Assembly: GCA_013399855.1 (NCBI GenBank)
Contig: VXAY01000126.1
Location: 186,885 to 250,884 of the forward strand
Source of the DNA: Oxyruncus cristatus
Taxonomy: Eukaryota > Chordata > Aves > Passeriformes > Cotingidae
Direction: 5' to 3'
Length of the DNA: 64,000 nucleotides
In this document: piece by piece, positions 1 through 9,540 of the stretch
Layout: each line of letters begins with the position of its first letter
How positions within the stretch are numbered: position 1 is the stretch's first letter
Position numbers and translations under genes: made by a program
Notes under the pieces: generated by a model
The model's database searches: none
What the model saw: only the letters and a program-made list of their open reading frames with translations
What the model was told of the DNA's origin: nothing

Positions 1-29
1 TCCATCTTGCCTTTTCTCCCAGGACATGC

Positions 30-3000
30 CATTTCACATGTGGAGCTGGATCTCCGTAGTATTCTTTGGTGGTAGCTACTTACTCCTGTTTCATCTGTTA
101 ATCTTTTTCTTTCTTTACTCTTTTAATTTCTCTTTCTTTCTTCACTCTTTTCTTACTTAATATTTTGGGCAACTTAAAACCAGTGGGTTTGATTCTGCTA
201 AGTTTTGTGGTTTGGCATGTGCTGGGTTGGTGCTTGTGGAATGTTCTAGCTTGGTTGTTTGACACCCCTTTAAAACCTATGTCAAAACCCTTATTGTCTT
301 CCAAAAATTAAAATTGTCTCCTGGGAAAACCTGTGGAGCGTTCTTCTCTTTAGGTTGTGTCAAGGTATTAAGAACCAAAGTCTCTGCAAAAGTTCGGTGG
401 GCAAACTCTTGGAGCCTTAAATATAAAAGTAATACTATCAGTATAGCTCGAGGCTTTGGGACTGAGGTCTTACCATAACTTGTCTATCTAAAAGCCAAAG
501 TGATTTAAGTTTTTACCAGATTAGCCAAACTTTCTGTTCCTGTGAACTTACTGATAAAGTCCTGATATGATTGGTAAGTCAGGGTTTTGGTTACTCAGAC
601 CATGGGATTTACTTTGCTAAGTCTGGTTTACTGGGGGTTGATGGGGTCCATCTGTCAAAGAAGGGAAAAACTATCTTTGGTCGGGGAGTTGCCAGACTAG
701 TTAAGGGGCCTTTAAACTAAATTTGTTGGGGGAAGGTACCAATCCTGCCAGTCAGATGCCAACACCTGTAATGGATGCCCATAACAGTGCACAGGCATTC
801 CAGGTATTCCAGCCAGCCAGTCAGCTTTATCTGGGGCCCAGCTCAAATGCCTAAACACAAACACATGTAGGATAGGGAACAAGAAGAACTAGGGATGTGT
901 GTACACCTGCCTGGGTATGATATCATTGGCATCACGGAGACATGGTGGGATGGTTCCTATGACTAGAGCATTGGAATGGAGGGCTTTAGGCTTTTTAGGA
1001 AAGAGAGGCTAGAGACACAAGGACAGGATGTAGCTATGTATGTCAATGACCCACTTGGAGAGTATGGAACTCTGAGGAATGATGAGGAGCCAACTGAGAG
1101 CTTGTGGGTAAAGAATAAGGGGAGGGCATCGGTTGTTATAGTGGGGAGTCTGCTATAGGCCACCTCATCAGGAGGATGGTGCAGATGAAGCCTTCTCTAG
1201 GCAGACAGGAGCAGGGTCATGCTCTCAAGTCCTCGTCCTCTGCGGGATTTCCTGATATCTGTTGGAGGGACAGTACAGCAGGATACAAGCAATCCCGGAG
1301 GTTCCTCAAGCGTGTCAATGACGAATATCTTACACAAGAAGAGGTGCCATACTGACCTTGTGCTCACCAGAAGGGAGGAGCTGGTGGTAAATGTGGTCAC
1401 TCAGCCAAGGCTGCCTTGGAGCACCACAAGTTGGGGGACTTTGAGATCCTCAGAGCAGTGAGGAGAGCACACAGCAAACTCTCAGTCCTGGACTTCAGGA
1501 GAGCAGACTTTGGCCTCTTCAAGGACCTATTTGGTAGAGTGCCATGGGCTAGAGCCCTAGAAGGAAGAGGGGCCCAAGAATGCTGGATGAATTTTGAGGA
1601 TCTCCTCGTTCAAGCTCAGGAGCAATGCATTCCAACAAGGAAGAAATTGGGCAAAAATGTTAGGAGACCTCCATGGATGGATAAGGAGCTGCTGAGCAAA
1701 CTCAGTGAAAAAAGAAGCTGCAGGAAGTGGAAATGAGAACCGGTGGCCTGGGAGGTGTGGGAAGCTAGGGACAAGGCTAGGGAAAAAAAACAGTCTAGAA
1801 TTGAGTCTGGCCAGGGATATTATGGGTAACAGGAAGGGCTTTTATAGATATGTTGTAAGCAAAAGAAGGGCTAGGGATAATGTGGGCCCTGTCCAGAAGG
1901 AAGTGGTAGACCTGACTGCCCTGGACAAAGAGTAGGCTGGGTTTCTCAACTACTTTTATGCTTCATTCCTCAATGGCAAGTGCTCCAGCCATGCCATCCA
2001 AGTCAGGAAAGAAAATGAAGGGGCTGGGAAAATGAAGACTCTAAGCCCACTATAAGAGAAAGTCAGGTTCAAGACCATCTAAGGAACATTAATGTGCACA
2101 AGTCTATGGGTCCCAACGAGATTCATCTGCAGGTCCTGAGGGAGCTGGCAGACAAAGTTGTTAAGCCATTATCCATAATTTTTGAATAATTGTGGCAGTT
2201 GGGTGAAGCCCCTGGTGAGTGGAAAAAGGGAAATATAACGCTCTTTTTTGAAAAGGAGGTAGCCAAAGACCTGGGAATCTACAGACCAGTCCATCTTGCC
2301 TCTGTGCCTCGGAAGATCATGGAGCAGATTCTCCTGGAAAATATGCTAAGGCACATGAAAAACAAAGAAATGATTGGTAACAGCCAACATGGCTTTACAA
2401 AGGGGAAAACATGCCTGACAAATTTTGTGACCTTCTGTGATGGGGCTACATCACTGGTGGATGGGACAGAGCAACAGACGTCATCTGCCTGGACTTATGC
2501 GAAACATTTGACACTGTCTCCAAATTGGAGACATGGATTTGGTGGATGGACCACTCAGTGGATAATGAACTGACTGGATGGCTCCATGCAAATAGTTGTG
2601 GTCAATGGCTCATTGTCCATGTGGAGACCAGTGATGAGGGGTGTCCCTCAGGGGTCACTACTGCGGCCGATACTGCTCAACATCTTTGTTGGCGACATTG
2701 ACAGTGGGATCAAATGCACCCTCAGCAATTTGATGACCACACCAAGGTGTGTGGTACAATCAACACACTGGAGGGAAGGGATGCCATCCAGAGGGACCTT
2801 GATAGGCTTGAGAGGTGGGCTGATGCAAACCACATGAAGTTCAACAAAGCAACGTGCAAGGTCCTACACCTGGGTCATGGCAATCCCAGGTACACCTGCA
2901 GGTTGGATGGAGAAGTGATTGAGAGCAGTCCTGCAGAGAGACTTGGGGGTGGTTGTTGATGGAAAACTCAGCATGAGCTGTCAGCATTCACTTGTAGCCC

Positions 3001-3638
3001 AGAAAGCCAACCACATCCTGGGCTGCATCAAAAGGAGCATAGTCAGAAGGCAGAGGGAAGTGATTCTCCCCCTCTACTCTGCCCTCATGACACCCCATCT
3101 GGAATACTACAAAATGTTCTGGTACCCCCACAACATTAGAAGGGCATGGAACTGTTGGAGCAAGTCCAGCGAAGGACCACAAAGTTGATAAGAGGACTGG
3201 AGCACTTCCCCTAGGAAGACAGGCTAAGATAGTTGGGGCTGTTTGTCCTGGAGAAGATTGTGTGAAGACCTCACAGCAGTCTTCAGTATCTGAAGGGGGA
3301 CTACCGGGAAGCCAAGAAAGGACTCCTCATTAGGAACTGTAGTGATAGGACAAGGAGTAATGGGTACAAATTGAAAGGGGGAGAAAAGGTTAGATATTAG
3401 GAATATAGGAATATAGGATATTTTTTACTGTGAGGTTGGTGAGACACTGGAATAGATTGCCCAGGGAGGTTGTGGGTACTCTAATCCTACCAATGTTTGA
3501 AACCAGATTGGATAAGGCCGTGAGTAACCCAATCTAGTGGGAGGTGTCGGTGCCCAGGGCAAGGAGAGTTAGGACAAAATGATCTTAAAAGTCCATTCCA
3601 ACCCCCTAACATTCTATGATGCTATGAGATTCTGTGAC
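30..3638 (+). mobile_element. CR1 LINE, nearly full-length, inactive
   Basis: A sense-strand CR1 retrotransposon about 3.6 kb long. At 640-720 the frame reading DGVHLSKKGK and ending in TAA is the C-terminus of ORF1 (the esterase-like domain of CR1). ORF2 follows: an endonuclease motif GITETWW at 928-948, then recognisable blocks such as RAHSKLSVLDFRRADFGLF (from 1458), reverse transcriptase blocks with HGFTKGKTCLTN (about 2390) and GVPQGS (about 2640), and a C-terminal part to about 3540. It ends in the CR1 3' tail, ATTCTATG and two variants at 3611-3638. Stops (for example TAG at 964), frameshifts and a 4-bp loss at the catalytic box make it dead. The left limit near 30 is inferred from a second copy. 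Confidence 0.9.
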
Positions 3639-4345
3639 TGAACACTACAGGACAAAAGCTGAATATTTCAAAGACTATGGGATTGCAGAGGTCTTGGTAT
3701 AGCACACAGGCAAAGACAATGTTAGCTTGTGTTCCCCTTGCTTAGTTGTGGGATGGAGGAATAGAAGCATTTCTGAGCCCCTGGGCAATGCGTCAACAAC
3801 TGGCTCAGCACTGTAACAGCTACTTAGCCTTCCTAACCAACACATTCACATCGCCTGTTGTGAAGAGCAGTGCTTGAATCACGTGCAAACTATGCTTTTG
3901 AGCAAACAGAAGCAACCTTTGTCCTTTGTTTTCAATTTCCACTTTCATTTCTCTTCGTTCTTTATTAGTTTCAGTTTAATTGAGATTGGGGTTTTCTTTT
4001 CAGTTTTTCACCAGAGTGCCCCAATGGCATTAAGTCTGTGGAATTAAATTGTTTAATTCTGTGGAATTAAAGCAGGGAGAGACATATCCCTGAATGGTCA
4101 TTAAGAGAACCAATTGTTAATTGGTAGCTTTTCACTTCTTGTTTCCATATATGCTAACGTTTACTATTTTAAAAATAAAATTACTTGACAATTCCTTTGT
4201 ATACTATACCATTATGAGGAATCTTTCCTGCATGAATAAGGTAGCCATCGTTTACTCTACTTTAATCATCCCTGAGGATGTGAACCTCCATGGCAATTAC
4301 TGATTACATTACTGTGAAGCAAGGCTACTTTGCTCTTGGATGAGA

Positions 4346-4399
4346 GCATCTACAGGAGTGATTAATGTGCTTTAACACTGATGTCACTCCTGTAGTTGC
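4346..4399 (+). other. Stem-loop with perfect 12-bp core, pre-miRNA-like
   Basis: CTACAGGAGTGA (4350-4361) is followed 22 bases later by its exact reverse complement TCACTCCTGTAG (4384-4395). Beyond one T-T mismatch three more pairs form outside (GCA with TGC), and inside the loop GTG can pair with CAC. It could be a short hairpin RNA in the ADCY1 intron, a relic of a palindromic transposon end, or chance. Confidence 0.5.
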
Positions 4400-5099
4400 G
4401 TTGTCTTAACTTTTCTAAGTATATTAGACACGGCCTAAATTTAAGGTCTTAGTATTTTTGTGTGACTAATATATTCAAATCAAAGGAAAGGGAATATCAG
4501 TGCCAATGTGGGAACTTAGTTTTGTATATATTTGAGTGTATTTGAAAATATGGTTTAGCCCTGGAAACACTTGAGGTATATCACTGGAATTCTGGCACTG
4601 TATGTCTTATAATTTCTTTCTTTAGTAACTTTATGAATTTCATCGCCATAACAAGAAATCAAATCTCTTTTCTGTTCTCACTGCCTGTGTCTGATTTTGT
4701 CATCTCCTGATAAAGGCCTTCTGTGTCCTCTACATTCCAAAAACCTGAGCAGAACATAACAGGGGTAAAAAAGTTTATTACATCATAAGGGTGATTTGAC
4801 TTCATGTCACAGATCAAGGTGCTTTTAGATTTTATATAACAGAGAGTAGATGTTGGCACTGCCCCACAGTACTGGTAGTCCAAATAGTAAGAGAACAGGC
4901 AACAGATGGACACACATGAGTGAAGAAGTGCAAGACATAATACTGGTCAGTTAACTAGTTAAAATAAAATGAATCAGCTGTCGAGTTTCAGTGCTAATTT
5001 TCAGAATATCAGAGCTCTGTGTGTGTGAGAGGGAAGTGTGAGACAATGGATTATTAATTTTTGGCTTGTAACAACTGAAGTTTGTATGTGTGTTTGGGG

Positions 5100-5364
5100 G
5101 AGCAGGAAGGGACAGGTCGAATTTCATGGAGGTGAGGTAATGCCCTGTCCCACAGCCCCAGCCTCTATGAGTCTCCTGGGGCAGCCCTGGAGCAGCTGTC
5201 AGTCCCTGGACAGTGGAAGCACTGCCCACATCCCACCCTGGAGCCCCTGACCCAGCCCAGCATTGGCTGGCACACCAGAAGTCCCACCTGGGGGCAGGAT
5301 GTGTGGCCACAGCTGGGCCAAAGCAAATGAAAGCAGCAACACGTACTCTCTGTGCTTGTTCAAA
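5100..5364. other. GC-rich intronic stretch
   Basis: Clearly richer in G and C than its surroundings, with many CAGCC, CCTGG and CCACC words but few CpG. It directly precedes the second copy of the CR1 left-part repeat, so it may be the further 5' part of the same repeat family; in the first copy the corresponding sequence would lie before position 1. The open frames here on both strands look like chance. Confidence 0.4.
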
Positions 5365-5798
5365 CCCTGCCACCTGGACAGGTGGAAACTGGACTCTCAC
5401 AGGACTCCGGTGGTAGCTATAATTTTCCTCTTCTACTCTCCTTTACTTCTCCTCCTATTCTTCTTTCTTAATATTTTGGGTAACTTTGGACTGAATGGGC
5501 TGGATTTTGTTAAGTTGTATGGGTTAGCATGTGCAAAGTCAATGCCTCGTGGAATGCTTTCTTTTGGTTGAATGTTACACTTTAAAGTTTTGCCAAGTTC
5601 TCTTATTTTCTGAAGTTAACCAGTAAAAGTGCCCTCTGAGAAAATGCGTGCAGCTTTTTCTCTTTTGTGCTCTCTCTTAAGGTGTTAGATGAACCCAGGG
5701 CTCTTCTAAAACTTCGTCAGGCGAATTTTTGGAGCCTTGTATATTTTTAGAGGAAAACTTCGGTGATCTCGTAACTTGAGACTTGGGGTCTTATAGGG
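5365..5798 (+). repeat. Second, diverged copy of the left ~430 bp of the first CR1 unit
   Basis: This stretch aligns collinearly with about 27-473: both contain GGTGGTAGCTA, a pyrimidine-rich block, CTTAATATTTTGGG, a conserved GTGGAATG, TTTTGGAGCCTT-like sequence and a final GGTCTTA, after which they differ. No CR1 ORF follows this copy. Either it is a CR1 5' region without its body, or it is a separate repeat (for example a solo LTR) next to which the first CR1 happens to lie. I cannot decide between these from sequence alone. Confidence 0.6.
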
Positions 5799-5885
5799 AG
5801 TCACCCTCCTGTGGACTGCCACCCCTGAGAGGAGACTGTGGAAGCATCAGGCTTGCAGTCCCCAGTTGCACTTTGGATATGTAAA

Positions 5886-5926
5886 GACGGATGACCTGAA
5901 AGTAGACTTTATATGAGTAATCATTA
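5886..5926 (+). repeat. Copy 1 of a 41-bp sequence repeated at 49179
   Basis: It matches 49179-49219 at 38 of 41 positions, including the unbroken run CCTGAAAGTAGACTTT and TATGAGTAATCATTA. It contains TAATCATTA, a homeodomain-type motif. It is not part of a CR1 element that I can recognise. Similarity may extend about 20 bp to the left through GCACTT. Confidence 0.75.
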
Positions 5927-5934
5927 GGTAGGTA

Positions 5935-5995
5935 GGTTACTTCCAAGTAACCTAATGCAAGGTTACTTGCATTAGTAAACCTCATGCAAGGTTTA
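5935..5995. repeat. Three adjacent perfect hairpins
   Basis: Three inverted repeats follow each other without a gap of more than one base: GGTTACTT-CC-AAGTAACC (5935-5952), TAATGCAAG-GTTA-CTTGCATTA (5953-5974) and TAAACC-8 nt-GGTTTA (5976-5995). They share GGTTA and ATGCAAG words, so they probably arose by local duplication and inversion. Confidence 0.8.
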
Positions 5996-6383
5996 TCTGT
6001 TTGGCTGTGGAACTCTAGCCATGTAAAACTGCCTTTGAAACCAGTCGAGCTGAGGAGATCACAGCTGCAAAGAGGAAAAACTGTTCAGTGTGCTCCTGGA
6101 GTGCTCACTGGGGCGCTTACGAACGAGGTGCTTTGCAGTATCTACACCAGATGGATATGTAGGCATTGAAAGTGCCCGAGGGTTCTCAACAACAGTTGAC
6201 AGGACCAGAATAATGCCTATTTGTCTGAATCTTTACCATTTTTGTTCCAACTAGCACTTAATTGGTAGCGTTTCAGGGGTTTTTGGAGTTTGTGCTTAGG
6301 ATCACATTTGTGCTATAGAAAAGTATAATGAAAATGTGAAGATGCCTTCTATACTGATTTTTCTGTGTCTTTTTCCTTTACAG

Positions 6384-6495
6384 CATTTTGTTTGCAGACA
6401 TTGTGGGGTTTACTAGTTTGGCATCACAGTGTACTGCCCAAGAGCTGGTGAAACTGCTGAATGAACTTTTTGGAAAATTTGATGAATTAGCTACA
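6384..6495 (+). CDS. ADCY1: ADCY1 exon (probably exon 3): C1a, first metal-binding Asp
   Basis: This 112-bp exon starts with the last base of a split serine codon and ends in phase 0 at a GTAAGT donor; the acceptor is a T-rich tract ending in CAG. It encodes 37 whole residues (about 306-342 in human numbering) starting [10 protein letters not shown]. The Asp of FADIVGF is the first of the two aspartates that hold the catalytic Mg2+ ions in class III cyclases, and the following residues wrap the ATP phosphates. The rest, [18 protein letters not shown], is the helix that follows the first strand of the cyclase fold. From memory, human has Gly where this sequence has Ser after FT. The assignment is secure. 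Confidence 0.97.
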
Positions 6496-9411
6496 GTAAG
6501 TACAAATTCTTATTTCAATTTAATTTATATTTCCTTCTGAAAAATGATACATGAGTTACATATGTTAGAAATCCGTAATAGACTGATTTAGCCCTGTGTG
6601 TCATAAATTTCTAAAGCTTCCATTTTTTATTAATGTTCTGGAAAGAAAACAGTCTATTTTAATTGTTTAAAAAAGAAATGTGCTATTTTTAAATATACTT
6701 TTCTTTCCCCTCCATGCAGCCCATCAGTGTTCTTTATTAGTTTTGTTTGCACCAAAATAGAGAAAATATTTTAATATTTATATTTCTATCCTTCTTGGAT
6801 AAAAGCCCAGAATAATGGAAAATATTATTATTGGCAGTTTGGCATAAAACTACTTTCTGTGATAGTAGGAAGCTAGAGAGTAAAAGTTGTTCTTCACAGA
6901 GATCACTCCTTGCCATAGAAATGACAGTAGCTTTTCAGAGGCTATTGTAGGCAAAATGCAATCCATATCATAACTGATGCTTATGTTTTGGTTGTTGCAC
7001 TTACATTGTGCTAGACTTCCAAGGAAGAGAAGCTGAGAGAAATGTTCCTTGCCTATAACTCCAAGCAGCCTAATTTGACAAGAACCATTTGACAAAAAAT
7101 GAGAGGAATAGATGTGCCAGAAAGTCACACATCTTGTTTCAAATTGCACTTAACAAGACGCTGAAAATGTGTTTTCCCCTTGAAAAAAGCAGAACTTCAT
7201 CAAATCTATCTTGTTTGCCAGCCATGTCCGTAGAGCGTTCATTGCTGAGAAGTGTCACTTCCACATAAATTATGCTTCTCCACTGTCTAGCTGTTTTGTT
7301 TTCAGACTCTGTGCAGCAGCCTAGAGAACATATTTCTTTAGGCCCTCAACATAAACAGCATCCACATTTTTTCAGTCCAAACTCTCTTCTCCTTGATGCA
7401 GCCTTCCACAGGAGAGATCTAAAGCACGTGGACGTTTTACATCTATATCTTCCTCTTGATGCACAACTCCCAATACCCCAAGGAGAAAGAAATCTGTTTC
7501 ACAAGATGCCAGGGTTGAGGAAGATCTATTCTTAGTTAAATGGATTATCATTTGATCGTGTGCTGTGTCCTGATTTGCACTAGGTGTTCAAGTCATAACA
7601 AAAAGAAACTGTGTGTTCCCTTTTCCCAAGGAAAGCAGAAAATTAACTTAGGTGCTGAGTAGAGATGCAATGGAAGTATGGGGTTTTTTGGTATGAATTT
7701 GTAACATACTCATAAGCCATTGTGTAATCAATTAATTACTGGAACCACTGGCAGTGTCTCGTAGAGAGCAGAGGTCCCCAGCCCAGAGTGCTTCATAGAT
7801 GGATACCGTAGAAGTAAAATGAACTTCCATGTGGATAGTCATTAGTAAGAGCTTAAATGGCTTAAGAAGTTCAGATAGCCTCCTTACTTTAATTTCATTT
7901 TAATTTCATAAGTGAATTTCATCCTTCAAATGTCAACCAGACATCTAACAAGCTTTTTTAAAACTTATAATGCTGTCATTCATGGAGTCTTCATAGACAT
8001 GAAACACATGGCAGTGTAGTAACATGGCAGTACTGCGACACAAGACTAGATCTCATATGGGCACACAGAAATGCATAAGCCTATGACATGTGTGGCATGG
8101 CACTGAAGCCAGGGACGTGGCTACCTTACCACACTTACTTCCTTAGCAGTGGCCATGTGCTGCCAGCTGGAGGTGTCACTGACACCTGAAGGCAGGGTAC
8201 CAGGCATACCCCAGCTTTTGGTGTGAGGTCAGTTTTTGGTCAGGGAAGAAGCAGTTTAGAGTTACCAGAGGAGCTAAAAAGCCTTAGATTTTCTGTTCAG
8301 CCTCCAAGGATTCTTTTTCCAAATTTTAAAATAGATCCCGTGGTTTCTTTCAGCTATGTGAGGAAGATTTGCTGTTTGGTTGTACTTCTGGCTCAGATTG
8401 TGCTGTATTGAGGTGTGACTAAGGACAGAACGTACAAGCTTTCCTCAGTGCCTTGTGATGTGATTAAGGGAGACTTGTAATTGTGTCTCCTGCAGTCAGA
8501 GAAATGTGCTGAGAAGTGTAATTTTTCAGAAGGATTCTGATCTCCTGGTTAAAGCAGCTTCTAGATATTCATTATCAGGTCAAAACAGAGAACTGAGCTG
8601 ATTTTTATAACTGTGCTGTGCTTTGGTATTCAGAATGATTAAGGAGGAAACTGTAGGGACTTAAAAGAGAAGTGTAACAGTGATAGATACGCTTGCTGTG
8701 ACTAATAAAGGGCAATCTGTGAGCGTGCAGGCTGTGTGGTGCTGTTTCTTGGGAAGCAATGTCAACTGGAAGGGGCAGTTTCTGACAACCCTTGTTAAAA
8801 CAATTGCCCTGTCTTAAAAATGTAGTGCTTAAAAAGAATCCCTGTCACCACTGTGGAAAGTGTAATAAGTGTAAGGCAGCCTTTATTGGCTGGGAGCTTC
8901 ATTAAGAGTCTTGGCACATTGACATGTTGTAGGAATAGTGAGTCTTGGCTTTTTGACAGTATAGTTCTGCTAAAGTTTGTCCTGACATTTAGAAGCTGAT
9001 TTATGCTTTTTATCATTAGTTATTTCTCTCTTTCTAGATGCTGCCTTTTTGGGGTTTTTTTTGATCAGGCATATAGTTTTGCTGTCTTTGAAATGCCTTT
9101 TAAAATCACAATAGCTTCAAATACAGTTACGGCTCATGAAAGGGAGTTCTGAAGGCAAACCTTATGTTTCAATATAATGTCATTCAATTCCTTTGGAAGC
9201 ATCCTTGTGCATTCTGTTAATAGAGAGGTGAAAAAACTCCTGATCTTACTCCCTACGAGAACTGATTTGTACTTTTATCATGTGCTTTCATTTTGATTCA
9301 TGTCTAGAGAAGATGTTTTTTAAACACTTACCTTGCATAGTATATTTTACTTTGTAAATCACTGGTCTTTGAACTGTGCTAGAGAAGAGATGGTCAGAAC
9401 ACAGTACTTAA

Positions 9412-9540
9412 AATCAAAGAATTGTAGAATATCTTGAGTTGGAAGAGACCCTCAAGGGTCATCAAGTCAAAATCCCTGCTCCTTGCAGTATTACCTAAAA
9501 TTAAACCATACAACTGACAGCATTGTCCAGATGGTCCCTG
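9412..9540 (-). mobile_element. CR1 LINE 3'-end fragment
   Basis: Read on the + strand it starts with AAGAATTGTAGAATATC, then GAGTTGGAAGAGACCC and CATCAAGTC, which is the reverse complement of a CR1 3' untranslated end. About 130 bp remain; the rest is 5'-truncated, as is usual for CR1. It is diverged from the other copies in the window and probably belongs to another subfamily. Confidence 0.8.

Larger units (their letters stand above)
1..6383 (+). other. 3' part of the ADCY1 intron before the first visible exon
   Basis: Non-coding intron sequence at least 6.4 kb long. It holds a nearly full-length dead CR1 element (about 30-3638), a second copy of that element's left part (about 5365-5798), a GC-rich stretch at 5100-5400, a 12-bp perfect stem-loop at 4346-4399 and a cluster of hairpins at 5935-5995. 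Open frames between 960 and 3190 are pieces of CR1 ORF2. I see nothing recognisable in 3640-4340 or 4400-5090. Confidence 0.85.

Noticed and set aside
963..3188. Series of open frames on both strands that could be read as several small genes
   Set aside because: The + strand frames are pieces of one decayed CR1 ORF2 and the - strand frames are their shadows.
4951..5400. 149-codon open frame on the - strand in the GC-rich stretch
   Set aside because: Low-complexity composition driven by GC-rich repeat sequence, with no known domain.
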